From positions 62,001-126,000 of the forward strand of contig NZ_QRVE01000003.1 in the NCBI RefSeq assembly GCF_003462685.1: DNA of 64,000 bases. Reading direction: 5' to 3'. The notes beneath the pieces were generated by a model. The model did no database searches. It saw nothing but the letters and a program-made list of their open reading frames with translations, and was not told the origin of the DNA. Position 1 is the first letter of the stretch, and each line of letters starts with the position of its first letter. This stretch comes from Collinsella sp. AF23-4AC. GTDB taxonomy: Bacteria > Actinomycetota > Coriobacteriia > Coriobacteriales > Coriobacteriaceae. The translations under genes and the position numbers were made by a program. This document shows positions 39,663 through 48,915 of this stretch, one piece after another.

Positions 39663-40463
39663 GTGGGATTTCGCGACGTTAAGCGTTCTAAGAACGCAAA
39701 AGACACGCGTATCATTGCAATCATCAATCAAAAAGGCGGCGTCGGTAAGTCAACGACGGCTGTAAACCTTGCAGCAGCACTGGGTGAGCAGGGTCGTAAG
39801 ACACTGATTGTCGATTTTGATCCGCAGGGAAACAGTACCAGTGGATTTGGAATTGAAAAAGAAGACCTTGATCACTGCATCTATGATGCATTGTTGAATG
39901 ATGTGCCGGCAGAATCGCTTGTTCTTGATACAAATTGCAAAAAGGTATTCGTAATTCCAGCTACGATTCAGCTTGCAGGTGCCGAAATTGAGCTCGTAAG
40001 CGCAATTGCTCGTGAAACCCGCCTCAAAGATTTGCTTGAGCCGATTCAGGACGAGTTCGATTTTATTTTCATTGACTGTCCTCCTTCGCTCGGCCTGCTT
40101 ACTATCAATGCCTTGACCGCAGCAGATAGCGTTTTGATTCCAATCCAGTGCGAGTATTACGCACTCGAGGGCGTTACGAAGCTGCTTGAGTCAATGAAGA
40201 TGGTCAAATCACGTCTGAACAAGGGCTTAGACACCTATGGCGTGCTTATGACCATGTATGACTCACGTACTTCTCTATCGAATCAAGTTGTTGAGGAGGT
40301 TCAATCGTACTTTGGTGATAAGGCGTTTAAAACGCTGATCCCCCGTACGGTTAAAATCTCCGAAGCTCCGTCTTTTGGAGAACCGGTAATTACCTATGCA
40401 CCTCAAAATAAGGGTGCAAAAGCGTATATGAACCTTGCAAAAGAGGTGATCAAGCGTGCCTAG
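39663..40463 (+). CDS. parA: Chromosome partitioning ATPase ParA (Soj)
   Basis: 266 residues. Deviant Walker A KGGVGKST (about 24-31), DFDPQGN (50-56) and FIDCPPSLGLLT. With ParB and parS it segregates new origins. The GTG start at 39663 follows AGGAGG. A 20-residue basic/polar lead precedes the family start. It overlaps parB by 8 nt. Confidence 0.96.
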   Translation: MGFRDVKRSKNAKDTRIIAIINQKGGVGKSTTAVNLAAALGEQGRKTLIVDFDPQGNSTSGFGIEKEDLDHCIYDALLNDVPAESLVLDTNCKKVFVIPATIQLAGAEIELVSAIARETRLKDLLEPIQDEFDFIFIDCPPSLGLLTINALTAADSVLIPIQCEYYALEGVTKLLESMKMVKSRLNKGLDTYGVLMTMYDSRTSLSNQVVEEVQSYFGDKAFKTLIPRTVKISEAPSFGEPVITYAPQNKGAKAYMNLAKEVIKRA

Positions 40464-41361
40464 TGTAAAGAAACGTGGCGGATTGGGACGTGGACTCAAT
40501 GCTTTGGTCTCAGAGGCCGAGTATGAGACCGGTGGTTCGGCTGCATCTGCTTCAAATGCCGCATCTGAAACAAAACTACCTATTGAGGATATTGTTCCCA
40601 ACCCTAACCAGCCGCGAATTCACTTTAACGAAACTGAACTTCGAGAGTTGAGTGAGTCAATCCAAGAACATGGCGTTTTGCAGCCGCTTTTGGTTCGAAA
40701 GCATGGAAACGGCTATGAGATCATCGCTGGTGAGCGTCGTTACCAGGCGTCAAAGCTTGCTGGTCTTGAGGAACTGCCTGTCATCATTAAGGAAGTTAAT
40801 GATGAGGAGATGCTCGCTCTTGCTCTTATCGAGAATCTTCAGCGTTCTGATTTGAATCCCGTCGAAGAGGCGAAGGGTTATCGTCAGCTCATTGATGCTA
40901 GCGGTATGACACAAGAGGCGTTATCAAAGGCTGTCAGTAAGTCTCGTTCTGCAATTACAAATTCACTTCGTTTGCTAGATCTTCCCGAAGTCGTACAGCA
41001 GATGATTTTCGAGGGCAAGCTTACTGCTGGCCATGCGAGAGCGATTCTTGCAGTTCCATATGAAGATGCAAGGATTCGACTTGCTGAGAAGGTTGTTGCA
41101 GAAGGCCTTTCCGTTAGAGCGACAGAAAATCTTGCTCCGTTGTTTTCTGCCGGAGAGACACCTAAGACACCGAGGCCTGCAACGCCTCAGTCTTTTAAAA
41201 AGGCTGCGCGTGTACTTCGTCAGGTATTTAATACCAACGTGCGCGTGAAGAGCTCGCGTGGAAAGAATAAGATTGAGATTGAGTTTAAAGACGAGGAAGA
41301 GCTCTCTCGTATTCTTGGTGAAATGATTCAGTTTGATCAAGGAGGCCAAGATGAGGAATAA
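40456..41361 (+). CDS. parB: Chromosome partitioning protein ParB (Spo0J)
   Basis: 301 residues. N-terminal CTPase/clamp domain with IIAGERRYQASKLAG and LIENLQRSDLNPVEEA; central helix-turn-helix MTQEALSKAVSKSRSAITNSLRLLDL; C-terminal dimer domain. GTG start at 40456 inside parA. Last 11 nt overlap a small membrane protein gene. Confidence 0.96.
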   Translation: MPSVKKRGGLGRGLNALVSEAEYETGGSAASASNAASETKLPIEDIVPNPNQPRIHFNETELRELSESIQEHGVLQPLLVRKHGNGYEIIAGERRYQASKLAGLEELPVIIKEVNDEEMLALALIENLQRSDLNPVEEAKGYRQLIDASGMTQEALSKAVSKSRSAITNSLRLLDLPEVVQQMIFEGKLTAGHARAILAVPYEDARIRLAEKVVAEGLSVRATENLAPLFSAGETPKTPRPATPQSFKKAARVLRQVFNTNVRVKSSRGKNKIEIEFKDEEELSRILGEMIQFDQGGQDEE

Positions 41362-41605
41362 GATTTTAACTGCGATTGCATTGGTGACGACTGTCGCGGC
41401 TGGTGCCTTTGCTGGCTATAAGATCGCGACAGACGATGAACTTCGAGGTCGTTTGCTTCGTGGTGCGTGGGATATTGTCGATACTTCCAAGAAGAAAATG
41501 GATGTTATGACAGAAGATGTTGCCATGCGCACTGCTCAGGTAACGAAAAATCCTAAGATTAATCAAGGTTGGGTTAGCAACCAATGGGAAAATGTAGGCT
41601 ATTAG
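41351..41605 (+). CDS. Small single-pass membrane protein co-encoded with ParB
   Basis: 84 residues. One N-terminal membrane segment (ILTAIALVTTVAAGAFAGYKIA, about 5-26) and a charged cytoplasmic-type tail with helical heptads. The ATG at 41351 follows AGGAGG, which is inside parB; the overlap implies coupled translation. No family recognised; shape resembles small YtxH-like proteins. An anchor for the segregation machinery is a guess. Confidence 0.75.
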   Translation: MRNKILTAIALVTTVAAGAFAGYKIATDDELRGRLLRGAWDIVDTSKKKMDVMTEDVAMRTAQVTKNPKINQGWVSNQWENVGY

Positions 41606-41633
41606 GTACCTAACAATTACCCTGCATATTTTG

Positions 41634-41675
41634 AGCGGCCCTTGTCTGATTCATGAGACAAAGGCCGCTTATTTT
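41634..41675 (+). terminator. Terminator behind the parAB unit
   Basis: AGCGGCCCTTGTCT pairs with AGACAAAGGCCGCT (one mismatch), followed by TATTTTG. Confidence 0.8.
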
Positions 41676-41727
41676 GTCCGTAAAAAATGGGAAAGCTAGC
41701 AACGGTCCAAAATTGAGGTCAATAAAT

Positions 41728-41768
41728 GAAACGACCCCGCTTGCATATTCTGCAACCGGGGTCGTTCA
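41728..41768 (-). terminator. Terminator behind rlmN
   Basis: On the minus strand AACGACCCCG pairs perfectly with CGGGGTCGTT, followed by TCATTTATT. Confidence 0.7.
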
Positions 41769-41784
41769 TGTTTCACATGAAACG
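41769..41784. promoter_or_regulatory. parS-like site between parAB and rlmN
   Basis: TGTTTCACATGAAACG differs from parS at 2 of 16 positions (9 and 16). It is intergenic, about 2.2 kb from the perfect cluster. Confidence 0.55.
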
Positions 41785-41802
41785 TTTTGGGGTGCGACTC
41801 CC

Positions 41803-42855
41803 CTATGCGTTCTTCTGAACTTTGAAGCGCTGCTTCAGCTGTCCGCAAGCGGCGTCAATATCGTTACCACGGGAGTTACGGATCGTGGTCTCGATGCCAC
41901 GGGACTCAAGACGACGCTGAAGATCCTCAACCTTATGAATCGGCGACGGCTTGAGCGGGCTGCCCTCGATGTCGTTAAGCTGAATGAGGTTAACGTGGCA
42001 CAGCGTTCCCTCGCAGAAGTCGCAGAGCGCCTGCATCTCGGGATTCGTATCGTTGACGCCTTCGATCATGGCATACTCATAGGTCGGGCGGCGGCCAGTC
42101 TTCTCGGTGTAGAGCTGAAGCGCTTCGTGAAGGCGAAGCAGCGTGTACTTCTTAACACCGGGCATGAGCTTATTGCGCGTCGACTGGATGGCGGAATGCA
42201 GGGAAACGGCAAGCGTGAATTGCTCGGGGATGTCGGCAAATTTGCGAATACCGGGAATAACGCCGCTGGTAGAGACGGTGAGGTGACGAGCGCCGATACC
42301 GATGCCGTCGGGGTCGTTGAGGATTCGCAGCGCCTTGAGAACCTCGTCGTAGTTGGCAAACGGCTCGCCCTGGCCCATGAAGACAACGCTCGTGGCGCGC
42401 TCGCCAAAGTCGTTGGATACATGAAGTACCTGGTCGACGATCTCTTGAGCTGTCAGAGAACGCTTAAGGCCGTTGAGACCGGTAGCGCAAAAGGCGCAGC
42501 CCATGCCACAGCCTGCCTGGGTGGAAACGCAGACGGAAAGCTTGTTTCGACGGGGCATACCGACGGTCTCGACGGAAATGCCGTCGTGGTACTCGAGCAG
42601 ATACTTGCGAGAGCCATCTTTGGAAACCTGCTTGGTGAGTTCGGTCGGCGTATCAAAGGCAAACGCCTCTTTAAGCTGTTCGCGGAAAGCCTTGGGAAGG
42701 TTGGTCATATCGTCAAACGAACAAACGTTCTTCTCAAAGACCCACTCGATGAGTTGCTTGGCGCGGAAGGCGGGCTGGCCAAGTTCGGCCACGAGCTCGC
42801 GAATATCGTTTTGGCTCAAGTCGCGAATGTCCTGAGATTTAGTCCTGGGATTCAT
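41803..42855 (-). CDS. rlmN: 23S rRNA (adenine2503-C2)-methyltransferase, radical SAM
   Basis: 350 residues. The CX3CX2C iron-sulfur motif lies in STQAGCGMGCAFCATG (about 105-120); GQGEPFANYDEVLKALRIL and the SLHS...R segment are typical. The second catalytic Cys near the C-terminus (GxDIDAACGQL) is present. Ser/Ala variants of Cfr are unlikely because the length and motifs fit RlmN. Divergent from ddl. Confidence 0.94.
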   Translation of the reverse strand: MNPRTKSQDIRDLSQNDIRELVAELGQPAFRAKQLIEWVFEKNVCSFDDMTNLPKAFREQLKEAFAFDTPTELTKQVSKDGSRKYLLEYHDGISVETVGMPRRNKLSVCVSTQAGCGMGCAFCATGLNGLKRSLTAQEIVDQVLHVSNDFGERATSVVFMGQGEPFANYDEVLKALRILNDPDGIGIGARHLTVSTSGVIPGIRKFADIPEQFTLAVSLHSAIQSTRNKLMPGVKKYTLLRLHEALQLYTEKTGRRPTYEYAMIEGVNDTNPEMQALCDFCEGTLCHVNLIQLNDIEGSPLKPSPIHKVEDLQRRLESRGIETTIRNSRGNDIDAACGQLKQRFKVQKNA

Positions 42856-42940
42856 GGAAGCCTTTCGATTTTGGGGAAACGTAGAGGGTATCGCTACAAT
42901 ATGGTATCAGCTGCAGAAATTATAGAGGAGGAGTCTGCCC

Positions 42941-43906
42941 ATGCCGGGTAAAAGCCTAGAGAACATGCACGTAGCGGTCTTGGCGGGCGGTCATTCCGCT
43001 GAGCGCGAGATCTCGCTCAATTCGGGAAAGAACGTCGTGGTGGCACTGAAGGAAGCCGGCTACACCTCGGTGGAGCTGCTCGACACGGCTGCCGATGACT
43101 TTATGGTAACCATGGCGACCGGCGGTTTCGACGTGGCATTTATCGCCATGCACGGCGCCGGCGGTGAGGATGGCGCCATGCAGGGCGCCATGGAGACCCT
43201 GGGTATCCCCTACACGGCCTCGGGCGTGCTTGCCAGCGCCTGCGGTGCCGACAAGGAGGTCTCTAAGCTCCTGTACGCCAAGGCGGGCATTCCCATTGCC
43301 CCCGGCATCGCGCTCGAGGTGGGCGATGAAGTCGATATCGATCATATCGTCGAGGTTTGTGGCGAGCGCTGCTTTGTGAAGCCGGCCGTCAACGGTTCCA
43401 GCTATGGCATTTCCCTGGTCCATGAGCCCTCCGAGCTACCCGCGGCAATCGCCAAGGCGTTTGAGTACGGCGACAAAGTGCTGGTCGAGAAGTGCATCGA
43501 GGGTACCGAGATCACCGTTGGCGTATACGGCGAGGATGACGTGCGCGCCCTGCCGATTGTCGAGATCCGTAAGCCCGAGGACTGCGAGTTCTACGATCTG
43601 GACGTGAAATATGTCGACCCTACGGACATCCATCGCATTCCGGCGCAGATTTCACCCGAGAACTACGCTCGTGCCCAGGAGCTTGCCTGTGCCGCTCACA
43701 AGGCGCTCGGTTGCCTGGGTATCTCGCGCAGCGATTTTATCGTGAGCGAAGACGGCCCCGTTATCCTCGAGACCAATACCATTCCCGGTATGACCGATAC
43801 GTCGCTGTATCCGGATGAGATCCGCCACACCGACGACATGACGTTCCCGCAGGTCTGTGACAGCCTGATCCGTATGGGTCTTCGTCGAGCGGGCATTGCA
43901 TGCTAA
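42941..43906 (+). CDS. ddl: D-alanine-D-alanine ligase
   Basis: 321 residues. Makes the D-Ala-D-Ala end of peptidoglycan precursors. N-terminal VLAGGHSAEREISLNSGKNV, ATP-grasp segment CFVKPAVNGSSYGISLV, and C-terminal ETNTIPGMTDTSLYP. The position before DTSLYP carries Thr. The Tyr/Phe selector region (ending EFYDLDVKY) reads as a Tyr-type, D-Ala-forming enzyme. ATG at 42941 behind GAGGAGG. Overlaps the next gene by 7 nt. Confidence 0.95.
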   Translation: MPGKSLENMHVAVLAGGHSAEREISLNSGKNVVVALKEAGYTSVELLDTAADDFMVTMATGGFDVAFIAMHGAGGEDGAMQGAMETLGIPYTASGVLASACGADKEVSKLLYAKAGIPIAPGIALEVGDEVDIDHIVEVCGERCFVKPAVNGSSYGISLVHEPSELPAAIAKAFEYGDKVLVEKCIEGTEITVGVYGEDDVRALPIVEIRKPEDCEFYDLDVKYVDPTDIHRIPAQISPENYARAQELACAAHKALGCLGISRSDFIVSEDGPVILETNTIPGMTDTSLYPDEIRHTDDMTFPQVCDSLIRMGLRRAGIAC

Positions 43907-46794
43907 TCGAGGACGCGGTTTCGTCAGGAACGCCGCAGTTTGTCATCGACTCCTATGCCACGCTTGCCGAACGCGCCAAAACGCAGTCCTTCGGCCTTAT
44001 CGAGGAAGATGTGATTGTCCTCGATACCGAGACCACGGGTCTTTCGGTGCAGGACAATGAGCTGATCGAGATCTCGGCGGCCCGTCTTTCGGGCCGCGAG
44101 GTCGTCGACCGCTTCGATACCTTCGTGCATCCCAAACAGCTGATTCCCGCCGAGATTACCGAGCTCACGAGCATTACAAATGCCGATGTGGCAGATGCTC
44201 CGTCGGCCGTTGAGGCCGTCGCCGCTCTCGCCGATTTTGTCGGTGGTTGCCCGGTGATCGCACATAACGCCACGTTCGACCGCTCGTTTATCGAGTCGGT
44301 CAAAGGCGGCGTCAACGTGAGCGATATTTGGATCGATTCGCTGGCGCTGTCGCGCATCGCGCTTCCGCGCCTGGCCTCGCACAAGCTGTCTTTTATGGCC
44401 GATCTGTTTGGCTGCGACTCGGTATCACACCGTGCCAATGCCGACGTCGACGCCCTGTGTGGCGTATGGCGCGTGTTGCTCGTGGCGCTCACCGACTTGC
44501 CCCAGGGCCTCATGGCGCGCCTAGCCGACATGCATCCGGACGTGCCTTGGTCCTATCGTCCTATCTTCTCATTCTTGGCAAGGCAGAACCCTGGTTCTAT
44601 CTTCTCTCTCAGCGCCGCTCGTGCTGACGTTCTCAAGGCCGATCGCGCCGACGATCGGGTGGACGCCGATGAGCTGCCGGTTCTCAAGATGCCGAGTCGT
44701 GAGGAGATCGAGGCAGACTATGCGCCAGGTGGCCTTGTCAATCGCATGTATCCCACCTACGAGCCGCGTGATGAGCAGATCGCGATGGCGCTCGAGGTCC
44801 GCGATGCGCTGGTCACGGGCACTCATCGAGTAATTGAGGCAGGCACGGGCGTCGGCAAATCGATGGCCTATCTGGTGCCTTTTGCCGAGGCAGCACGCCG
44901 TAACAACATCACGGTAGGTATTGCGACCAAATCGAACAATCTTGCCGACCAGCTCATGTACCATGAGCTGCCAAAACTTGCCGAGCAACTGGACGGTGGT
45001 CTGTCATTTTGCGCTCTCAAGGGGTATGACCACTATCCGTGCCTGCGCAAGCTCGAGCGCATGAGCCGCGGCCAGGTCGAGATTACCACCAAGCGCGATC
45101 CGGCGGACACGCTCACGGCGGTCGCGGTCATTATGGCGTACGTCTGCCAATCAGCCGATGGCGACCTCGACTCGCTCGGCATTCGGTGGCGCAGTGTCAA
45201 CCGTCCCGACTTTACGACGGCCTCGCGCGAGTGTGCTCGTCGCCTCTGCCCGTTTTTCCCTGATAAATGTTTGGTCCACGGCGCTCGCCGTCGTGCGGCG
45301 CATGCCGATGTGGTGGTCACCAACCATTCCCTGCTGTTCCGCAACGTCGCGGCCGAGGGCAGGATTTTGCCTCCGATTCGTCATTGGGTAATCGACGAGG
45401 CCCATTCCATCGAGCGCGAGGCGCGCTGTCAGTGGGCGCGTGTGGTGTCGGCGGACGAATCGCGCGTTCTGTTTGAGCGTCTGGGTGGCTCGAGCACCGG
45501 CGCGCTAAGCCAGGTTTCCCGTGATTTGGCAACCTCCGAGGGCTCTACGCTCTATCTGGGCCTTACTGCCAAGGCGACGTCGACGGTTGCGCGCGCGAGA
45601 ATGGCGATCGCCGGCGTGTTCGATGGCGTTCGCGAGCTCGGCCGCCGTGCGCGTGGGGGTTATGACAATGCCAATCTATGGATTGGCCCCGAGCTGCGCG
45701 AATCTGACGACTGGCATGATTTCTTACAGTCGGCCTACACTGGCATCGACGCATTGGAACAAGCTGACAAGAGCGTCGACGCGCTGGTGCAAGCCGTCGC
45801 CGCCGACAAGCCAGAGGTTGTTGTCGACCTGGGTGATATCTCGCGCCGCCTGCACGAGCTGGCCGAGAACCTAAAACTCATCATTGATGGTACCGATGAA
45901 CACTACGTGTATTCGCTGCAGGTCAATCGCAGGCTGCGTGCCGGCGGAGAGTCAATGACCGCAGAGCGCATCGACATTGGCGAGGCCTTGGCAACCGAGT
46001 GGCTGCCCGAGGTTCACACGGCTATCTTTGCCTCGGCGACCATGACGGTGTCCAAAAGCTTTGAGCACTTTAACCATGCGGTCGGCCTTGATCGCATCGG
46101 TGCTTCAACGTCGTCATCGCTGCACTTGGATTCGAGCTACGACTTCGATTCGAACATGGCTGTAGTCGTTGCGGGCGATATCCCCGATCCGCGCGATCGT
46201 GAGAGCTATCTTACGGCGCTCGAGCGCGTACTGGTCGACGCCCATCTTGCCATGGGCGGATCGGTGCTCACGTTGTTCACCAATCGGCGCGACATGGAGG
46301 ACCTATACGCCCGCGTTGAGCCCAAGATGGCCCGTGCGGGTCTGGAGCTCAACTGCCAGCAGCGCAACTCATCTCCTCGTCGCCTGCGCGACCGGTTTAT
46401 CAACGAACCGACCTCGTCGCTTTTTGCGCTCAAGGCCTTCTGGGAGGGGTTTGATGCCAGCGGCGAGACGCTGCGCTGCGTCATCATTCCCAAGTTGCCG
46501 TTCTCGAGCCCCACGGACCCGCTCTCGTGCGAGCGCAACCTGCGCGAAGACCGCGCATGGGCGCGCTATTCGCTGCCCGAGGCGGTGCTCGAGGTTAAGC
46601 AGGCCGCGGGGCGTTTGATTCGCTCGTCGACCGATAGCGGCGTGCTGATCTTGGCGGATCCTCGCCTGGTGACGAAGGGCTATGGCAAGAAGTTCTTAAC
46701 GTCGCTGCCCACGAGCTCCTACCAGCGCATCGAATCGGCGCAGATCGGGCACTATCTACAGCTGTGGCGCGCACGCCACGAGCGGCGGCGCTAA
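43900..46794 (+). CDS. dinG: DnaQ-like exonuclease fused to DinG-family helicase
   Basis: 964 residues. N-terminal DEDDh exonuclease: VLDTETTGL (Asp42, Glu44), VIAHNATFDRSF (about 125), HRANADVDAL (about 190). Then an XPD/DinG-type helicase: Walker A EAGTGVGKSMAYL (about 310), four Cys for an iron-sulfur cluster (YPCLRKLE; CARRLCPFFPDKC), DEAH in VIDEAHSIE, and motif VI QAAGRLIRS. This fusion occurs in Firmicutes DinG and some actinobacteria. Probably used in DNA repair. It ends with a TAA shared with the opposing WYL gene (CTAA at 46791-46794). Confidence 0.93.
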   Translation: MLIEDAVSSGTPQFVIDSYATLAERAKTQSFGLIEEDVIVLDTETTGLSVQDNELIEISAARLSGREVVDRFDTFVHPKQLIPAEITELTSITNADVADAPSAVEAVAALADFVGGCPVIAHNATFDRSFIESVKGGVNVSDIWIDSLALSRIALPRLASHKLSFMADLFGCDSVSHRANADVDALCGVWRVLLVALTDLPQGLMARLADMHPDVPWSYRPIFSFLARQNPGSIFSLSAARADVLKADRADDRVDADELPVLKMPSREEIEADYAPGGLVNRMYPTYEPRDEQIAMALEVRDALVTGTHRVIEAGTGVGKSMAYLVPFAEAARRNNITVGIATKSNNLADQLMYHELPKLAEQLDGGLSFCALKGYDHYPCLRKLERMSRGQVEITTKRDPADTLTAVAVIMAYVCQSADGDLDSLGIRWRSVNRPDFTTASRECARRLCPFFPDKCLVHGARRRAAHADVVVTNHSLLFRNVAAEGRILPPIRHWVIDEAHSIEREARCQWARVVSADESRVLFERLGGSSTGALSQVSRDLATSEGSTLYLGLTAKATSTVARARMAIAGVFDGVRELGRRARGGYDNANLWIGPELRESDDWHDFLQSAYTGIDALEQADKSVDALVQAVAADKPEVVVDLGDISRRLHELAENLKLIIDGTDEHYVYSLQVNRRLRAGGESMTAERIDIGEALATEWLPEVHTAIFASATMTVSKSFEHFNHAVGLDRIGASTSSSLHLDSSYDFDSNMAVVVAGDIPDPRDRESYLTALERVLVDAHLAMGGSVLTLFTNRRDMEDLYARVEPKMARAGLELNCQQRNSSPRRLRDRFINEPTSSLFALKAFWEGFDASGETLRCVIIPKLPFSSPTDPLSCERNLREDRAWARYSLPEAVLEVKQAAGRLIRSSTDSGVLILADPRLVTKGYGKKFLTSLPTSSYQRIESAQIGHYLQLWRARHERRR

Positions 46795-47708
46795 AGCGGA
46801 CAGACGAGAGTTTTTGCCATATCGCACAGACGCTTTGACAGGGTGGGGTCATCCAAGATGCGGATGGCTCCGCCCGCTGCGATTATCTGGCTCAGTAGCC
46901 AACGCTCGGAGCCGTAATGCACGGTTACCGTTGCCATGTCTGCCCCGCTGCGCTCGATGAGGGTGATGCCGGCCCAGTCCAGATGCTCCGCCATATCGAA
47001 TGGCATCAAGAGCTTTGCGCTACGCTGCGTCCGGGCAAGGGAATCGTGGAGGGATGCGACGTCCGGTGCGTGAGGCACGACGGAGTCTTCCGTCAAGGCG
47101 AGTCCCTCGATTTTATCCATGCGATAGGTGCGCTGCTCATCGACCGCGATGTCCCAGGCAATCAGATATGTTTGGTCGCCGTTTGCCGTAATGCGCAAGG
47201 GGTCGACCAGACGCTCGCGTGGCCGCGCATCGTCCATCGAGCGATACGAGATACGACAGCGAACGCCGTCCTGAATGGCGCAGCTCAGCTGCTGCCAGTG
47301 CGACCCGTGGTTGACGGTGTCAAAGACGTGCTGGTTATAGCCGAGCTCTTCGGGTAGAAGAGCATGTCGAATTCGAGCCGCCGCCTGGGGCTCGATCCCC
47401 AACGATTCAAGTTCGTGGTTGAGCACAGCGCCCTCGGCGGCACTCAGGCGCAGCGGTAGTACACGCCCGGCGTCACCGGTGAGGACCACGCGCTCGCCGT
47501 GGCATTCGCAGATGATACGCGCACCCGATTCTCGGTCCGCGAGCGTCGAGACGATCTCGAGAATCTCGTCGAGCGACGCCCCCGTGATGTCAAAGCGACT
47601 GCAAATCTCGGTTCGTGTCATGCCGCTCTCGCCGGCGGCGTAGAGGGCCTCCATGATGTCGATGGCGCGCGAGAGCCTCTGCTCGCTGGTGAGTTTACGC
47701 ACGGGCAT
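46791..47708 (-). CDS. WYL-domain transcription regulator (PafC-like)
   Basis: 305 residues. Winged-helix start (RLSRAIDIMEALYAAGESGMTRTEICSRF, about 8-36) and a WYL domain near 150-210 (CRISYRSMDDARPRERLVDPLRITANGDQTYLIAWD, with YLIAW in the WYL position). The ATG at 47708 overlaps the upstream WYL gene by 14 nt. Tandem WYL pairs such as PafBC control DNA-damage genes in actinobacteria; the pairing next to a dinG-like gene fits, but that is inference. Confidence 0.87.
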   Translation of the reverse strand: MPVRKLTSEQRLSRAIDIMEALYAAGESGMTRTEICSRFDITGASLDEILEIVSTLADRESGARIICECHGERVVLTGDAGRVLPLRLSAAEGAVLNHELESLGIEPQAAARIRHALLPEELGYNQHVFDTVNHGSHWQQLSCAIQDGVRCRISYRSMDDARPRERLVDPLRITANGDQTYLIAWDIAVDEQRTYRMDKIEGLALTEDSVVPHAPDVASLHDSLARTQRSAKLLMPFDMAEHLDWAGITLIERSGADMATVTVHYGSERWLLSQIIAAGGAIRILDDPTLSKRLCDMAKTLVCPL

Positions 47709-48717
47709 GCTCGTGCACCGTCCTTTCAATGAGGTGGTTCCACGCCTGCTTGAGCGATTTGGGGGCCATGGGCCTCATGCCGTCCATGGCGTGGGCCATG
47801 CAAAATGAGGCGGCGGCTTCAAGATCGCGCACGTCAACGGTCCAAGTCCATCCCGAATCGGTGTGTGCGAGCTCACCTCGCCCGCGCGTGAGGCCGTTGA
47901 TCATATCGATCTGCGTCTGCGGGGCGAACGAGAACGTAGCCGCAACGGGCGGGCGGTCGGCAAAATCGAATTCAAAGAACAGGTAGTCGTTGAGATTGAA
48001 GTCTGCAGGGATGGCGTAGGCCTTCGAAGGACGCCAAGCGCGAACGATACGGTCGCAGCGGAATGTCCTGATGTCGTCGGTGGCATTGTCGAGGCCGCAG
48101 AAGTACGCAACGCCCTCGCGCTCGAACATGCCGTAGACGCAGACGGTACGCTCTTTCTGCTCACCGCGTCCGTTCTGATATAAAAATCGCAGTGCGCATC
48201 GCTCGGCAAAGGCGCTCCATACCGCATCGACGGTGGGAGAGCGGCGGATCGGTGCTTCGTCCGCCGTCGTCCTGCCGGTGAGGTAGGCAATCTTGGAACG
48301 AATATCGGCAAGCGGCGCGGCAAAAGTGGATGAGCCGGCCGCTATTGTCTGGTCGATAGCGTTGAGCAGGATATCGGCGTCGTCTGCGGTGATGAGGCCG
48401 CCTGCCGCAAACGTGTGCTCGCGGTCGATTGTCCATGAGCTTTCCTCGGTCTCCTGCGCGCCGGCGGGGCGAACCTCCTTGATTAAGATGCCGCGTTCGA
48501 GCAGTTTGTCACGATCGCGCCGAAACTTGCGCTTATCCGAGTCGATATTGCCCGAGCCATATCCCAGGTCAGAATCCAAGACGATCTGCTCGGTCGTCAG
48601 CGGTTCGGGGGAGCTGTTGAGCACAAAGAAAAGATTGAGGATGCGCTGAGCCGTTTTATCGAAACTGGGCTCCGAATTCCCCTTTTTAATTGTCGCGGTC
48701 GCGTCGCTTGCCGTCAT
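47695..48717 (-). CDS. WYL-domain transcription regulator (PafB-like)
   Basis: 340 residues. N-terminal winged helix (RILNLFFVLNSSPEPLTTEQIV ... RKFRRDRDKLLERGILIKEV, about 25-85) and a WYL domain with RFLYQNGRGEQKERTVCVYGMFEREGVAYFCGLD (YFCGL at the WYL position). A probable heteromeric partner of the following gene. ATG at 48717. Confidence 0.87.
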   Translation of the reverse strand: MTASDATATIKKGNSEPSFDKTAQRILNLFFVLNSSPEPLTTEQIVLDSDLGYGSGNIDSDKRKFRRDRDKLLERGILIKEVRPAGAQETEESSWTIDREHTFAAGGLITADDADILLNAIDQTIAAGSSTFAAPLADIRSKIAYLTGRTTADEAPIRRSPTVDAVWSAFAERCALRFLYQNGRGEQKERTVCVYGMFEREGVAYFCGLDNATDDIRTFRCDRIVRAWRPSKAYAIPADFNLNDYLFFEFDFADRPPVAATFSFAPQTQIDMINGLTRGRGELAHTDSGWTWTVDVRDLEAAASFCMAHAMDGMRPMAPKSLKQAWNHLIERTVHEHARA

Positions 48718-48915
48718 AGAGTCCTCGCATGAGAAGGTGGTTTGCTGCCATGATTTTAGTCCGATATGGAGATTAGGCTATATCCTTGTCCGCTCGGGGC
48801 GTTAAGATGGCCCGAATTCGGTCGTTTGCGCTCGCTCGGGGTATACTTTCGACTATATACGGTTCTAATGTGCATGCATTGGGCCTATTTGTCGGATTAT
48901 GGATGTGGAGCGCAC

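Noticed and set aside
43900..46794. A toxin or anti-phage role for the DnaQ-DinG fusion
   Set aside because: The fusion is a known repair-type architecture and the gene is coupled to ddl rather than to defence genes.
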